64,000 bases of DNA from Bacillota bacterium (GTDB lineage Bacteria > Bacillota > Clostridia > Acetivibrionales > JAMNXU01): assembly GCA_023623175.1 (NCBI GenBank), contig JAMNXU010000026.1, forward strand, positions 74,383 through 138,382, written 5' to 3'. Both the position numbers and the translations under genes were made by a program. The notes beneath the pieces are model-generated. The model made no database searches. It saw only the letters and a list, made by a program, of their open reading frames with translations, and was not told where the DNA came from. Shown one piece after another: positions 24,318 through 34,170 of this stretch. Position 1 is the stretch's first letter. Each line of letters begins with the position of its first letter.

Positions 24318-25292
24318 CTATTTGCCGCTCTGCTTGTACTTCCTGTAAGCCGCCCTCAGCTCTTCGGCCTTTTCTTCGGGAGACGTGGGGTTACACGGCG
24401 CCCATGCCCCGGTTTCACTGGAAGCGTTAAACTTCTGCTTATCCCTTGACCTCATCGGAGGGTAAAACTCTATGTGAAAATGGTACCAGTCGCGGCAGTC
24501 TTCCGAATTTACCGGGGCCTGGTGCATGCACATCATATAGGGAAACGCATAATCAAAAAGCGCATCCAGCGTTCCCGTAGCGTCCTTCAGCGCAGCCGCA
24601 AGGTTTTTCCTCTCTCTTTCAGTAAGCTCCATGATAGTGCTTACATGCCTCTTGGGATATATGAACACTCCATAGGGGTATTCGGTAAAAAACGGCAGCA
24701 CTGTTACAAAATCTTCATTTTCAAAAATGACTCTTTTTGCTTCCGATACCTCCTCGTCCTTTATATCACAGACGAGGCATCTGCCGGTTTTTTCAAAATA
24801 CTCGCTGGAAGACTGTAGCTCCAACTCTATTTTTTTGGGTATATAGGAATATCCGTAGATCTGTCCGTGGGGATGGGGCATCGTTACGCCGACCACTTCT
24901 CCGCGGTTTTCAAAAATAAGTATGTATTTTATATCCGGATCCCCTGACAGGTCTGCAAAACGCTCTTGCCAGAGCTCCACGAGTTTTTCTATGTGTTCCT
25001 GCGGAAGCTCGGGCAGCGTGGCATTGTGGTCGGGAGAATAAAGTATGACCTCGCATTTGCCGTAAGCCCTGCGGGTTTTGAACAAATCCGTCGCCACGTC
25101 GTCGGGTTCGGGGGGATTGAGCATCAGTGCGGGAAAATCGTTGTCGTATTTATAGACTTCATAACTGTCGGGCACCTTTCCCGAACCCGGGCAGAAAGGA
25201 CACCAGTCTTTCGGCATCTGTGGCCTGTTCTGCCTGTGGGAAGCAATCATTACCCAGTCTTTCAGCAATGGATTGTATCTCAGTTCAGCCAT
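24318..25292 (-). CDS. galT: galactose-1-phosphate uridylyltransferase
   Basis: 324 residues of the HIT-superfamily GalT type I. It swaps UMP between UDP-glucose and galactose 1-phosphate. The active-site HPH is in GVTMPHPHGQIYGYSYIP and the N-terminal zinc-type pair in DWCPFCPGSGKVPD. The frame extends 35 codons upstream, but the ATG at 25292 has GGAGGAA eight bases before it and begins with the usual MAELRYNPLLKDWVMIA. It is promoter-proximal in the galT-galK operon, with a sigma-A-like promoter at 25403-25431. Confidence 0.95.
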   Translation of the reverse strand: MAELRYNPLLKDWVMIASHRQNRPQMPKDWCPFCPGSGKVPDSYEVYKYDNDFPALMLNPPEPDDVATDLFKTRRAYGKCEVILYSPDHNATLPELPQEHIEKLVELWQERFADLSGDPDIKYILIFENRGEVVGVTMPHPHGQIYGYSYIPKKIELELQSSSEYFEKTGRCLVCDIKDEEVSEAKRVIFENEDFVTVLPFFTEYPYGVFIYPKRHVSTIMELTERERKNLAAALKDATGTLDALFDYAFPYMMCMHQAPVNSEDCRDWYHFHIEFYPPMRSRDKQKFNASSETGAWAPCNPTSPEEKAEELRAAYRKYKQSGK

Positions 25293-25402
25293 CAAAAATT
25301 CCTCCGTAAACGTAATTTCCACAGCTTTAAATTCTTTGCCCAGTCTTTTTTGTATCTGGATGCAATTTATTCGACTTCGCTTTTTAAAATGTACCATAAA
25401 TG

Positions 25403-25431
25403 AATATACTATAACTGCCGCTTCCCTTCAA
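25403..25431 (-). promoter_or_regulatory. promoter of galT-galK
   Basis: On the minus strand TTGAAG (25426-25431), 17-base spacer, TATATT (25403-25408). Confidence 0.65.
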
Positions 25432-25463
25432 CGTTTTGAACAGCCAAACCCTGGCGGTGGCAA

Positions 25464-25492
25464 TTGACCGGAAAGAATTTTACAATTATAAT
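25464..25492 (+). promoter_or_regulatory. promoter of the MazG-like gene
   Basis: On the plus strand TTGACC (25464-25469), 17-base spacer, TATAAT (25487-25492), about 65 bases before the TTG start at 25558. Confidence 0.75.
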
Positions 25493-25557
25493 AAAATTAT
25501 GCAATAAAAAATATACAGGTGCTCCGGCAATGCAGTAAACAACAAGGAGTGAGCCGA

Positions 25558-25953
25558 TTGAAAGAAATAAGCGCCGTCGATTTCCAGCATACTGTGAAGG
25601 AACTGCTCTCGAGAAACAAAAGCATACTCGATCTTATCACTAAATTCCAGGACTCCAATGCCCGCGTTAACCGCGCGATAGTAAAGGCGGTAACCCAATG
25701 CGGGTGTATCAGGATAAACGCGGAAAAGCAAGTTGTACCGGAAAATGCAGATTTCTCACAGCTCAAGGAAGCAATGAAAACCCATCTTGAAGGCCATCTT
25801 TGCGAAAACTGCATGGACATAATCGAGAGGGAAATCGGCAAAAACCTGTTTTACCTCGTAGCATTGTGTGATACGCTGGATATGGATTTCTACGATATCA
25901 TAATTAAAGAAGACCAGAGAGTCAACCTTTTGGGGAATTACAACCTGAGATAA
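25558..25953 (+). CDS. small MazG-like helical protein
   Basis: 131 residues, all-helical in appearance. The C-terminal part EIGKNLFYLVALCDTLDMDFYDIIIKE follows the MazG-type pattern (E..GD.LFYL..L...L.ID). A Cys pair LCENC lies at about residue 84 and a CGC at about residue 51. Similar proteins with FQ.TV.ELL.R.KSILD....K.Q..NARVNRA are common in clostridia, but I know of no assigned function. The start is a TTG at 25558 with AGGAG eight bases upstream. It is a single gene with its own promoter and terminator. Confidence 0.65.
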   Translation: MKEISAVDFQHTVKELLSRNKSILDLITKFQDSNARVNRAIVKAVTQCGCIRINAEKQVVPENADFSQLKEAMKTHLEGHLCENCMDIIEREIGKNLFYLVALCDTLDMDFYDIIIKEDQRVNLLGNYNLR

Positions 25954-25997
25954 AAAGCTCTGCAGCTATCATATTCCAAATCCCGAAATATAAAGAG

Positions 25998-26036
25998 AAA
26001 TTGCCCACGTCATAAAACGTGGGTAATTTTTTATTT
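25998..26036 (+). terminator. intrinsic terminator of the MazG-like gene
   Basis: AATTGCCCACGT pairs with ACGTGGGTAATT, followed by TTTTATTT. Confidence 0.9.
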
Positions 26037-26090
26037 AAGGAGGAAAATCTTAACCGCTTTTATTTTTCGCTTTCATCAGGCAGCGGAAGG

Positions 26091-27449
26091 TCAGAACAAT
26101 ACCTCAAAAGCTTCTTCGAGGTTCCCCACGGCTTTTATGTCGATACCGCCGAGCCCTTTCATTTGTTCCACAGCCCTGATGTTGCCCGAGGGCACAAGGC
26201 ATCTCTTAAACCCTATTCTTGCCGCTTCCGTGATTCTCTTGTCTATATGGCTGACAGCCCGTATCTCGCCCGTCAGACCCGTTTCGCCAATCAACACCGT
26301 GCCCGGATCAATCGGTACATTTTTGAAACTCGAGGCTATCGCCCCGATAAGCCCCAAATCACAGGCCGGCTCATCAATTTTTATGCCTCCGATTACATTT
26401 ACGTAGGCGTCCTGGTTGTAGAGCTGCATGCCGATCCTTTTTTCCAGTATAGCCATCAGCATCGTAACCCTGTTATAATCAACGCCCGTCGCGAGCCTGC
26501 GAGGCATTCCGAAACTCGTGGGACAAACCAGAGCCTGGACTTCTATAAGCATCGGCCTTGTGCCTTCCATGCTTGCAACCACCACGGATCCCGGGACTCC
26601 CTGGGGTCTGCCTGAAAGCATGACTTCCGACGGGTTGCCCACTTCCACAAGTCCCATGTCGCGCATTTCAAATATTCCTATTTCATTGGTGGATCCAAAA
26701 CGGTTCTTGACCGCCCTCAAAATCCTGTAACTCAGATGGCGGTCGCCCTCGAAATACAACACCGTATCCACCATGTGTTCAAGAACCTTCGGCCCGGCAA
26801 TGGCCCCTTCCTTGGTGACATGGCCGACAATCAGAACAGAGGTCGCACCCGCCTTGGCAATCCTCATAAGGCCGGCAGTCACGTCCCTGACCTGGCTTAC
26901 GCTCCCGGGAGCCGATGAAAGGTCCTCATTGTATATGGTCTGAATAGAGTCAATAATGAGAATAGCAGGCCTGACCTCTTCGACGAGTTTCTGCACCGTG
27001 TTGAAGGAAGTCACCGAAGCGAGCATTAGTTTCGGATTTTCAACCGCGAGCCTGTCGGCGCGCATCTTGATCTGCCTTGCGGACTCCTCGCCGGAAATAT
27101 ACAAAATGGGCGATTCGGTACGGAGCATATTGCAGATCTGCAGCAGCAGCGTTGACTTGCCTATGCCGGGATCGCCGCCTATCAGCACGAGGGACCCCTT
27201 CACAATGCCTCCGCCGAGCACCCTGTCCATTTCGCGAATTCCGGTTGTATAGCGTTCTTCGTCCTGGGTCGTTATTTCATTTATTTTTACGGGTTTGACC
27301 AGGGTTTCAGCCCTGTCTTTTCCGGAACCCTGGACCATGATTTCTTCCACGAAGGTGTTCCACCGGTTGCAGGCGGGGCACTTGCCCAGCCAGCCCATGG
27401 CTTCATATCCGCACTCCTGGCATATGAAAACCGACTTGTTTTTGGCCAT
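26091..27449 (-). CDS. radA: DNA repair protein RadA
   Basis: 452 residues. The N-terminal zinc finger CQECGYEAMGWLGKCPAC, a RecA-like ATPase with Walker A GGDPGIGKSTLL, the RadA signature KNRFGSTNE and a C-terminal Lon-type domain (DAYVNVIGGIKIDEPACDLG) are all present. RadA processes recombination intermediates and drives branch migration. GGTGGAC precedes the ATG. In Bacillus it follows clpC directly; here an LtaS-like enzyme and a glycosyltransferase intervene, and disA is not beside it. Confidence 0.96.
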   Translation of the reverse strand: MAKNKSVFICQECGYEAMGWLGKCPACNRWNTFVEEIMVQGSGKDRAETLVKPVKINEITTQDEERYTTGIREMDRVLGGGIVKGSLVLIGGDPGIGKSTLLLQICNMLRTESPILYISGEESARQIKMRADRLAVENPKLMLASVTSFNTVQKLVEEVRPAILIIDSIQTIYNEDLSSAPGSVSQVRDVTAGLMRIAKAGATSVLIVGHVTKEGAIAGPKVLEHMVDTVLYFEGDRHLSYRILRAVKNRFGSTNEIGIFEMRDMGLVEVGNPSEVMLSGRPQGVPGSVVVASMEGTRPMLIEVQALVCPTSFGMPRRLATGVDYNRVTMLMAILEKRIGMQLYNQDAYVNVIGGIKIDEPACDLGLIGAIASSFKNVPIDPGTVLIGETGLTGEIRAVSHIDKRITEAARIGFKRCLVPSGNIRAVEQMKGLGGIDIKAVGNLEEAFEVLF

Positions 27450-27532
27450 CTTTGTCCACCAATAATCCCTTTTATTGCGTCCCAGTTATCACGGGCATTA
27501 AATAATGCAAGTTATTGCGCGAAATCCGGTTT

Positions 27533-29476
27533 CTATTCTTCTTGCCCGGCAGCTTCCCAGGCATTGTTCTCATTTACGCCGAGAAAATCCGCCAGCATGT
27601 TGTTCTCAAGAACCTCGTCGGAAATTCTTAAGTCATTCAGGCATCTTTCAATGTAGCCTGCAAAATTCTCCCGGTCCACGGGTTCCCCCGAGGCAATATC
27701 TATGCACTCGTCACTTTCGGCAAAATAAACAGTTTTTCCGTCGGTAACGGTGCCGTCCCTGAAAATCACGTAGTTTTCCCTGCTGTTTATCAGGTCACGT
27801 CCCATGTAATACACGGGCTGCAAGCCAAACAGGTTTGCAATTGTCGGGAGAAAATCAACCTGTCCACCCACGGTGTCTATCTTCAAAGGTCCCTTAAGGC
27901 CCGGAACCATTATTATCAGCGGCACATTCTTCATGTTGTACCAGCCAAGGCCGTTTTTCGCAGCCGGATTAACCTCGGGATCAATCTCGTTTTCATCCTT
28001 TTTCTTCAATCCTTCATGGTCGCCGTATATGGCGATCACAGTGTCCTTGAGGAGCCCGGCCTCGTCAAGCTGCTGCAGGAATTCCCCTATGCACTGGTCC
28101 ACATAGTGCATGGCGTTCAGATAATTCCTGTAAGTGTTGAAGCTTGACAGGTCCATGCCGAATACATCGTCCTTTTTAAACCCGTTGAACGGATAATGGG
28201 ACGTCAGCGTAACCATGAAAGCGTAAAAAGGCTTCGGCATTTCTTTTATCCTGCCAACTGCCTGTGTGAAAAATGACCGGTCACTCAGGCCCCACCCGAT
28301 AAGCTCGTCCTGCTCAAAATCCTTCTGGCTGTAAAATACGTCAAAGCCCAGGCGCGGATAGATAACCGCCCTGTTCCAGTAACTTCCCTTGTACGCGTGC
28401 ATTGCCACGGTGGCATATCCCTGTTCCCTGAACAAGGCGGGAAGCGAAGCGAAAGTGTTGTTCACGCATCGGAAATACGCAGCCCCCTGGGACAGGGGAT
28501 AAAAGGAATTGTTGGTTACAAACTCGGCGTCGGAGGTATTTCCCTGGGCAATCTGGCTGTAATAACTGGAGAAATATATGTTCTCCCTCGCCAGCCTGTT
28601 GAGGTTGGGCGTTACTTCCATGCCGTTGACTTCCAGTCCCAGCACAAAATTCTGCAGTGCTTCCACCTGTATTACAATCAGGTTCTTGCCCCTGGCCTTC
28701 CCTTTCAGCTTTGGGTTGCTTACGGGCTTCCTGCTTTCAAACATAGATTTAATCTCTTCCCTGATATCAACAGGCGTCGGTTCTTGCTCATTGACAACCT
28801 TGGTCATGTTGTAATAGGCATCAAAGGCATGATAACCTATGACACCGACATTTCGCAGAAAATACCCGTTGTCAAACACAGAAGTGAAAGCCGTTTTGCC
28901 CATGGTTACGGCCACCACGAAAAGTCCGACAAAAACCATGCACAGTCCCGTCATCAAAACGGCAAAGGAATTCCGTACTCTTTGCCAGAACCTTACCATA
29001 CTTTTCTGCTCATCCCTGAAAACCAGCGCAATGATTATAATGAAAAACGGCGCGTCTGCAAAAAAGACCAGGTCCCACGGGCTGAGCAGATTTATGATGC
29101 TGCTCGTCAGCGCAGAGTCTACCTGCCCTATCTGTTTCAGAACGGGATAAGTTATGAGATTGTCGTAATACCTGAAATATACAATGTCAGACACCATCAG
29201 TACCGACACAAGGATGTCCAGGACAAAAAGCGCAACAGCCCTTGGTCTCCTCGAAAGCCAGAATACCAGTGACATCATGACCACGGCGGTTCCCGCCGCG
29301 CCGACGAGAAACATGATAGTTGTCTTTGATCCCACAAATATATTGAATATAAAGCACTTGGCTACTATGGCCGCGACAAAGAAATATTCCGCGTTTTTCC
29401 AAATCTGACCGAATAGCCAGTAAATTATTCCCTTTATGCTTGACTGTTTTAAACGATTTAAAGCAACCTGCATCAT
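27533..29476 (-). CDS. LtaS-like sulfatase-fold membrane phosphotransferase
   Basis: 647 residues. Five membrane segments fill roughly the first 200 residues and an extracellular sulfatase-fold domain follows. The nucleophilic Thr lies in QGNTSDAEF, and other metal-site segments are VIQVEALQNF, YGDHEG and LTSHYPFNG. Proteins of this kind transfer glycerol phosphate from phosphatidylglycerol to make lipoteichoic acid or modify other glycans. GGGGAAG precedes the ATG. A processive glycosyltransferase gene lies upstream on the same strand, which suggests a joint role in an envelope glycopolymer; the product is not known. Confidence 0.88.
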   Translation of the reverse strand: MMQVALNRLKQSSIKGIIYWLFGQIWKNAEYFFVAAIVAKCFIFNIFVGSKTTIMFLVGAAGTAVVMMSLVFWLSRRPRAVALFVLDILVSVLMVSDIVYFRYYDNLITYPVLKQIGQVDSALTSSIINLLSPWDLVFFADAPFFIIIIALVFRDEQKSMVRFWQRVRNSFAVLMTGLCMVFVGLFVVAVTMGKTAFTSVFDNGYFLRNVGVIGYHAFDAYYNMTKVVNEQEPTPVDIREEIKSMFESRKPVSNPKLKGKARGKNLIVIQVEALQNFVLGLEVNGMEVTPNLNRLARENIYFSSYYSQIAQGNTSDAEFVTNNSFYPLSQGAAYFRCVNNTFASLPALFREQGYATVAMHAYKGSYWNRAVIYPRLGFDVFYSQKDFEQDELIGWGLSDRSFFTQAVGRIKEMPKPFYAFMVTLTSHYPFNGFKKDDVFGMDLSSFNTYRNYLNAMHYVDQCIGEFLQQLDEAGLLKDTVIAIYGDHEGLKKKDENEIDPEVNPAAKNGLGWYNMKNVPLIIMVPGLKGPLKIDTVGGQVDFLPTIANLFGLQPVYYMGRDLINSRENYVIFRDGTVTDGKTVYFAESDECIDIASGEPVDRENFAGYIERCLNDLRISDEVLENNMLADFLGVNENNAWEAAGQEE

Positions 29477-29985
29477 TTTGACTTCCCCTGTAACTATTAA
29501 AATGCAATTTCCGGCCTCAACAAATCATATAAAACAAATAAGACAATTTTACATAAGAGTTAATTCCACTGGTTACAGCCTGAAAAAACAACTCTGTCTG
29601 ATTCTAAAAAACATCTTTTGCTAAAAACCAGTTCAAATTTATTATACTTCATTTGCTTAGATTTGTCTGACAACCAGGTAACGAAGTATAATTATATTAT
29701 AACAAATACGGCACCGCAACCTTTGTCGCCCTGTCGCGCACAGTTTCTGCGGTGCCCGTCGTCCATTCCGGGTCTTTTTCGCCGTGTTGCTTATCCGGCT
29801 GCTTTTTCTCACCACCGTGCAATTTATTGTTTCCGACGAGTTTTTCCATTTGGTTTTTTATGTTGCATGTTTATGCGGCATGATGCCTGTTGCCTTTCAC
29901 GAGATTATTGCGTTTCATCGGGCCGTCATTTTTCGCTGTTTGTATTTCAGTCACGGACATTGTATTGATCATTGCGGACAATTTG
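29477..29985. other. 509-base spacer, no gene seen
   Basis: Between the glycosyltransferase end and the LtaS-like start. The plus strand is T-rich. An open frame at 29618-29968 has no site, odd composition and no recognisable motif. TTTGTCGCCCTGTC at 29722-29735 echoes TTTGTCACCCTGTC (29982-29995) at the glycosyltransferase stop codon, and GCATG/CATGC words recur around 29860-29900. Confidence 0.5.
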
Positions 29986-31233
29986 TCACCCTGTCTTTTC
30001 CATTCCTTCTATCTCATGTATTTCTATAGCCCTCGTATGAATTGTATGGACCCATTCTTTCCTGTCCCTTTCTATAAATCCCTGTATTATGATCGGGATC
30101 CACGTCAGGCTGAAGACGGGAAATAGTATGAAATATTTCATTATCTCTTTTGAAAGCTTGCCCTCAATATAAACAAAGATTATATTCGCATAAGCAGCCA
30201 GTGCCATGAAAATCGCCGTGGCGCAAAGCTGCGCGCCCGCCTGTCCCGAAATGCCGGAAAGCGCCTGCATAATCATCTGCATTACCGTGAATACCAGTCC
30301 AAGACCATTCAGAACTATGATGAACGGTTGAACCAGGTAAAGGGCAAGGTCAAAAGCCAATACGTCCCCGTCCCTGAATGCCTTTGCCAGCAGCTTTTTC
30401 AGGTATCTTACGGCACAGTCGCAATGGCCCTGCATCCATCTTTTCCTCTGTTTCCAGGATTGCCACAGGAAAAGCGGCTTCTCGTCATATACAACGGCGT
30501 CGTGAGCCCATGCAACACGCTCTCCGCTCAGTACAAGCCGGATTGAGAATTCAAGATCCTCCGTCAGGCATGTGGCTCCCCATCCCAATTCCTTAAGCAG
30601 TGCTGTGCTCATCACAAATCCCGTGCCCCCGAGCTGGCAATTCAGCCCGAGATAATGCCTGGGCAGCTGGAACAGCCTGTTGCTTATCCAGTAGGAAATG
30701 GAATAATTGCCTGAAATCCAGGTATCATAAGGATTCTTGCTGTCGAGGTATCCCTGGATCACCTTGTGGCCCAGGCACAGTTGCTTGTTCATTTCGGTTA
30801 AAAAATCCGGAGCAACGAGGTTGTCAGCATCGAGAACACAAATCGCTTCATATTCCCTGTCCAGCTTGAAAAGCCTCTCAAACATCCATTCCAGTGAATA
30901 GCCTTTTCCCTTTCGCTCGGTATCAAATCTTTCATACACCAGCGCGCCGTTTTCCCGCGCTTTTTCCGCTGTCCTGTCAGTGCAGTTGTCGGCTATCACA
31001 AAAATATCGTACATTTCTGCCGGATAATTCAGCTTTTTCAGGCTTCGGACTGCATTGCCTATGACCGCCTCTTCATTATGGGCCGGTATGATCACGGCAA
31101 ACCGGTTTTTTGCGGGAAAACTGCATCCCGGTTCTTCAGTTTTTCTGAACCAGCCGAAAATCGAAATTGCAAAATTGTACGCGAAAATTCCCCACAAAAA
31201 ATACTGCATCAGCGTAAACAATAATGAAAACAT
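29986..31233 (-). CDS. processive family 2 glycosyltransferase, membrane-bound
   Basis: 415 residues. One N-terminal membrane segment is followed by a GT2 domain with IIPAHNEEAVIGNAV, ADNCTDRTAE, the DxD region LDADNLV, TEDLEFS and the QxxRW motif QRKRWMQG. The last third has three or four membrane segments. The set is typical of processive synthases (cellulose, hyaluronan or poly-N-acetylglucosamine type). The start at 31233 is chosen for GGAG spaced seven bases before ATGTTT; a TTG and an ATG lie just upstream in frame. It is followed by the LtaS-like gene after a long spacer. Confidence 0.88.
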   Translation of the reverse strand: MFSLLFTLMQYFLWGIFAYNFAISIFGWFRKTEEPGCSFPAKNRFAVIIPAHNEEAVIGNAVRSLKKLNYPAEMYDIFVIADNCTDRTAEKARENGALVYERFDTERKGKGYSLEWMFERLFKLDREYEAICVLDADNLVAPDFLTEMNKQLCLGHKVIQGYLDSKNPYDTWISGNYSISYWISNRLFQLPRHYLGLNCQLGGTGFVMSTALLKELGWGATCLTEDLEFSIRLVLSGERVAWAHDAVVYDEKPLFLWQSWKQRKRWMQGHCDCAVRYLKKLLAKAFRDGDVLAFDLALYLVQPFIIVLNGLGLVFTVMQMIMQALSGISGQAGAQLCATAIFMALAAYANIIFVYIEGKLSKEIMKYFILFPVFSLTWIPIIIQGFIERDRKEWVHTIHTRAIEIHEIEGMEKTG

Positions 31234-31335
31234 ATCCATCTCCAAATGCAGGCATTATTGCTAATATCGCATCAGAATTAGTATGAGCAAACAGGCTAAT
31301 ATCATACTTCTTAAAAAAGTTTTGCCAATGTCGGC

Positions 31336-31369
31336 GAAAAAAATAAATCCCGGAATTGCTCCGGGATTT
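31336..31369 (-). terminator. terminator of the clpC operon
   Basis: AAATCCCGGA (31345-31354) pairs with TCCGGGATTT (31360-31369). On the minus strand the tail is ATTTATTTTTTT. It separates clpC from the glycosyltransferase downstream. Confidence 0.85.
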
Positions 31370-31478
31370 GCCTTTTTCCGTTTATTTCACCTGTTTACGT
31401 CTGTTTCAGTCATATCATTTTTGGCTGTTTTGGCTATTCATTTACTGAACTGATTACTTACCCGTTGAGTTTTGTTTT

Positions 31479-33926
31479 TTACGCCTTTTGCCTTTCCTTT
31501 CTCTTCACAACCAGCCTGTCGTCTTCGAGCGTAACAAGCACCCTGTCTCCGGGAGCGATGTTTTCCTCGAGCATTTCTTCCGCTATCCGGTCTTCGACAA
31601 GGCTGCGTATTGACCTCCTCAGCGGCCTTGCGCCGTACACGGGGTCAAATCCTTTCTTGGCAAGGAAATTTTTGGCCTCATCGCTGACTTCAAGTTCAAT
31701 ATCGTTTTGCCTGAGTCTCCCGGCAAGACCTTCAAGCATTAATTCAACAATCTTCCTTATATGCTCTTCTTCAAGCGGATGGAAGACGATAATTTCATCG
31801 ACCCTGTTGAGGAATTCAGGCCTAAAGGTCTTTTTAAGCTCTCCCATCACGTTGTTCTTCATTTCCTCGTAACTGCGCGCCCTGTCATCATCGCCGGTCG
31901 AAAAACCGAGGCGCTTGGGTTCGGTGATCAGGCGCGCTCCCACGTTGGAAGTCATGATAATAATCGTGTTGCGGAAATTTACAGTTCTTCCGTGGGAGTC
32001 GGTAAGCCGTCCGTCTTCCAGTATCTGCAGCAGGATGTTGAATACATCAGGATGAGCCTTTTCTATTTCATCGAACAGAACCACCGAGTAAGGCTTTCTC
32101 CTTACTTTTTCGGTCAGCTGTCCCCCTTCTTCGTATCCCACGTAACCGGGAGGCGAGCCTATAAGCCTTGAAACACTGTGCTTTTCCATGTACTCGGACA
32201 TGTCAATGCGGATCATCGCATTTTCATCTCCGAAAACGGCTTCGGCCAGCGCCTTGGTCAACTCGGTCTTGCCGACGCCGGTGGGGCCAAGGAAGATGAA
32301 TGAACCCACGGGCCTGTTGGGATCTTTCAGGCCAACCCTTCCGCGGCGAATAGCCCTGGATACAGCCTTGACGGCCTCATCCTGGCCGATGACGCGTTTG
32401 TGCAGTATATCTTCCATTTTCCTGAGACGCTCAGATTCTTCTTCTGCAAGCCTTTTCACGGGTATGCCCGTCCACAGTGACACGATCTCGGCAATCTCCT
32501 CGGCCGTAACTTCCCCCGTGGTCGTCTCTTTCTGCTGTTGCCAGCGATCCCTTGCTATTTCAAGCTCCTTTTTGAGCCTGTGTTCTTCATCCCTGATTTT
32601 TGCCGCCTTTTCAAACTCCTGGCACTTGACTGCCTCTTCCTTCTCCTTGGCGAGCTTTTCCACCTGCTCCTCGAGTTCCTTCAGATCCGGAGGCGCCGTA
32701 AAGGACTTCAGCCTCAGCCTTGAAGCCGCTTCGTCAATCAGGTCTATTGCCTTGTCGGGCAGATACCTGTCGGTGATGTAACGATCGGAAAGCTTTACGG
32801 CGGCCTCAAGCGCGTCGTCGGTTATCTTGACCCTGTGGTGAGCCTCGTACTTGTCGCGGATGCCTTTAAGTATTTCAAGCGCTTCCTCCTTTGTCGGCTC
32901 CCCGACGATTATCGGCTGGAACCTTCTTTCAAGCGCTGCGTCCTTCTCCACGTGCTTCCGGTATTCATCAAGCGTTGTAGCGCCTATAACCTGGATCTCG
33001 CCTCTTGCCAGCGCAGGCTTGAGAATGTTAGACGCGTCTATAGCCCCTTCAGCGGCGCCGGCGCCGATAATGGTATGCATTTCGTCAATGAACAGGATTA
33101 CATTGCCTGCCTTCCGGATTTCGTCCATCGCCTTTTTGAGGCGTTCCTCAAATTCTCCCCTGTATTTGGCTCCGGCCACCATCGCAGAAAGATCAAGCGT
33201 CACAACACGCTTATCCTTCAATATTTCAGGAACATTGCCTTCAACAATTCTTTGTGCAAGACCTTCGCCTATGGCCGTTTTTCCAACGCCGGGTTCTCCG
33301 ATCAGGCACGGATTGTTCTTTGTCCTGCGGCTAAGTATCTGTATGACCCTCTCAATTTCCTTGTCACGCCCTATTACGGGGTCAAATTTGCCTTCCCTCG
33401 CGAGCTCGGTCAAATCCCTTCCAAACTGGTTCAATGTGGGCGTATTTTTATATCCCGGACTGCTTCTCGGACCTCCGGGCGCACCGGGAGAATCCTCATT
33501 GAGCATCCTGACAATTTCGGCAAGCAGCTTCTGGAGGTCGACGCCGAGATCCATGAGAATCCTCACTGCAACGCTTTCGCCCTCTTTCATGATGCCGAGC
33601 AGCAGGTGTTCCGTGCCGATATAATTGCTTCCAAGTTTCTTTGCTTCTTCAAAAGAAAGCTGCAAGACCCTTTTTGTCCTGGGAGTGAAGCCCAGCGGCT
33701 GCTGCCCGGTTTCCTGGCCCCTTCCAATCAGTTCCGTAATTTCTTTTATAACTTTCTCCTCTGTAACACCCTGGCTCTGGAGCACACGTGCGGCAATTCC
33801 GGTTCCTTCTTTAAGAAGTCCGAGCAGAAGATGTTCAGTGCCTACGTAATTGTGTCCCAAATGCATTGCTCCGGCCTGAGCCAGGTTTATAGCCTTTTCA
33901 GCTTTTTCCGTAAAACGTCCGAACAT
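31479..33926 (-). CDS. clpC: ATP-dependent Clp protease ATPase subunit ClpC
   Basis: 815 residues of the HSP100 family. Two Clp-N repeats ([40 protein letters not shown]), AAA-1 with [15 protein letters not shown], a UVR motif in the middle coiled domain ([21 protein letters not shown]), AAA-2 with [16 protein letters not shown], and a C-terminal D2 domain are present. ClpC unfolds substrates for ClpP, including proteins phosphorylated on arginine by McsB. It is the last gene of ctsR-mcsA-mcsB-clpC but is separated from mcsB by an unusually long, low-complexity spacer. Confidence 0.97.
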   Translation of the reverse strand: MFGRFTEKAEKAINLAQAGAMHLGHNYVGTEHLLLGLLKEGTGIAARVLQSQGVTEEKVIKEITELIGRGQETGQQPLGFTPRTKRVLQLSFEEAKKLGSNYIGTEHLLLGIMKEGESVAVRILMDLGVDLQKLLAEIVRMLNEDSPGAPGGPRSSPGYKNTPTLNQFGRDLTELAREGKFDPVIGRDKEIERVIQILSRRTKNNPCLIGEPGVGKTAIGEGLAQRIVEGNVPEILKDKRVVTLDLSAMVAGAKYRGEFEERLKKAMDEIRKAGNVILFIDEMHTIIGAGAAEGAIDASNILKPALARGEIQVIGATTLDEYRKHVEKDAALERRFQPIIVGEPTKEEALEILKGIRDKYEAHHRVKITDDALEAAVKLSDRYITDRYLPDKAIDLIDEAASRLRLKSFTAPPDLKELEEQVEKLAKEKEEAVKCQEFEKAAKIRDEEHRLKKELEIARDRWQQQKETTTGEVTAEEIAEIVSLWTGIPVKRLAEEESERLRKMEDILHKRVIGQDEAVKAVSRAIRRGRVGLKDPNRPVGSFIFLGPTGVGKTELTKALAEAVFGDENAMIRIDMSEYMEKHSVSRLIGSPPGYVGYEEGGQLTEKVRRKPYSVVLFDEIEKAHPDVFNILLQILEDGRLTDSHGRTVNFRNTIIIMTSNVGARLITEPKRLGFSTGDDDRARSYEEMKNNVMGELKKTFRPEFLNRVDEIIVFHPLEEEHIRKIVELMLEGLAGRLRQNDIELEVSDEAKNFLAKKGFDPVYGARPLRRSIRSLVEDRIAEEMLEENIAPGDRVLVTLEDDRLVVKRKERQKA

Positions 33927-34170
33927 TATAAGCTCCCACCTTCCTTTGCTTGTGGCAGTTTCCCCGTTGTTGTCTCCTGCCCTGCAATTTTTGCTCTGTA
34001 ATTTTCGTGTTATTATGTCCTGTTATCTATGTTTTGATTATTTGTATGACTTGTATTACTGTTATTCGCAATTTTTGTGTGCGTATCATTCGTATGTTTT
34101 GTACCTGTGTTATTTGCAGTTTTGTGTATTCGTGTTAATTGTGTTTTCCTGTTATTTATATTCCCACTTT
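33927..34170 (-). other. low-complexity A/C-rich spacer between mcsB and clpC
   Basis: 244 bases. The transcribed (minus) strand is almost G-free and made of variants of AATAACAC and ACAAA, for example near 34080-34165. It is predicted to be largely unstructured RNA. One open frame encodes an Asn/Thr-rich peptide with no site and is rejected. No terminator or CtsR site was found inside. Confidence 0.6.

Noticed and set aside
28397-29272. Plus-strand open frame opposite the LtaS-like gene
   Set aside because: Antisense shadow with no start site and no recognisable domain.
29618-29968. 116-codon frame in the spacer downstream of the glycosyltransferase
   Set aside because: No site, Cys/Phe-rich composition and no similarity to a known protein pattern.
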